NCBI GenBank assembly: GCA_945903655.1
Contig: CAMDOY010000248.1
Location: 1 to 5,950 of the forward strand
Source of the DNA: Rhizobium sp. Q54
GTDB taxonomy: Bacteria > Pseudomonadota > Alphaproteobacteria > Rhizobiales > Beijerinckiaceae
Length of the DNA stretch: 5,950 nt
Direction: 5' to 3'
In this document: positions 5,772 to 5,950 of the stretch, piece after piece
Numbering within the stretch: position 1 is the stretch's first letter
Layout of the letters: each line of letters opens with the position of its first letter
Program-made: the position numbers and the translations under genes
The notes under the pieces: model-generated
Database searches by the model: none
The model's input: the letters and a program-made list of their open reading frames with translations, nothing else
Told to the model about the DNA's origin: nothing

Positions 5772-5950
5772 GCGCGGCTTGGCCCGGGTGGTCGGCGCCG
5801 CCGCTGCGGGGTCGTCGGGCCAGGGATGGCGGGGATATCGGCCCTTCATGTCGGCCTTCACGGCGGCCCAGGAGCCCTTCCAGAAGCCCGGGAGATCGCG
5901 GGTGATCTGGATCGGCCGATGGGCGGGGGAAAGCAGATGCAGGGTGAGGG
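5763..5950 (-). CDS. hrpB: ATP-dependent helicase HrpB, C-terminal end (partial)
   Basis: Only the last 61 residues and the stop are inside the window; the gene continues off the right edge. The fragment begins LTLHLLSPAHRPIQITRDL and continues GFWKGSWAAVKADMKGRY, then PRHPWPDDP. This matches the conserved end of the HrpB C-terminal domain of DExH-box helicases, where a 'PxQxTxDLxGFWxGSW..V..DM.GRYP.HPWP.DP' pattern is typical. A short Ala/Arg/Lys-rich tail ends in PRGT. The helicase motifs themselves (Walker A, DExH) would be upstream and are not visible. HrpB proteins are widespread in proteobacteria and their role is poorly defined. The gene reads toward the binding-protein block, and read-through is possible because no terminator is seen. 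Confidence 0.9.
   Translation of the reverse strand, partial: LTLHLLSPAHRPIQITRDLPGFWKGSWAAVKADMKGRYPRHPWPDDPAAAAPTTRAKPRGT

Overview
The window looks like chromosomal DNA from a high-GC alphaproteobacterium, plausibly Hyphomicrobiales. The basis is GC-rich coding sequence, an HrpB-type helicase, and a divergent subfamily of Bug/TctC binding proteins that I associate with rhizobia-like bacteria. That placement is an inference from gene content, not a database result. All seven recognisable genes lie on the minus strand, so the direction of transcription is right to left. No tRNA, rRNA, CRISPR array, transposase or integrase was seen.

Reading in the direction of transcription: (1) 5763-5950 is the C-terminal tail of the ATP-dependent helicase HrpB, cut by the window edge. 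(2) 4631-5653 is a TctC/Bug-like periplasmic solute-binding protein (SBP1). (3) 3492-4538 is a luciferase-like flavin-dependent monooxygenase. (4) 2360-3397 is a second, paralogous TctC/Bug-like binding protein (SBP2). (5) 1389-2312 is an SsuA/TauA/NMT1-type ABC binding protein (SBP3). (6) 901-1323 is the ribosome-rescue hydrolase ArfB. (7) 1-808 is the N-terminal part of a multi-pass membrane protein resembling O-antigen ligases, cut by the left edge.

Genes 2-5 form the accessory core: three exported binding proteins from two unrelated transporter classes around one cytoplasmic flavin monooxygenase, with no membrane transporter subunit in the window. They are co-oriented with gaps of 92, 94 and 47 bases. 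The simplest reading is capture of one or more organic (perhaps carboxylated or sulfonated) compounds with oxidative breakdown by the monooxygenase, borrowing permeases encoded elsewhere. The substrate cannot be read from sequence. The block sits between two housekeeping genes (hrpB and arfB), as an inserted accessory cassette might.

Regulatory structure is modest. There is a 7-bp dyad over the ribosome-binding site of SBP1, a possible promoter plus leader hairpin before SBP2, and an 8-bp hairpin just upstream of the O-antigen-ligase-like gene. No strong intrinsic terminator with a T-run was found. Long antisense open frames on the plus strand are high-GC shadows and were left out.
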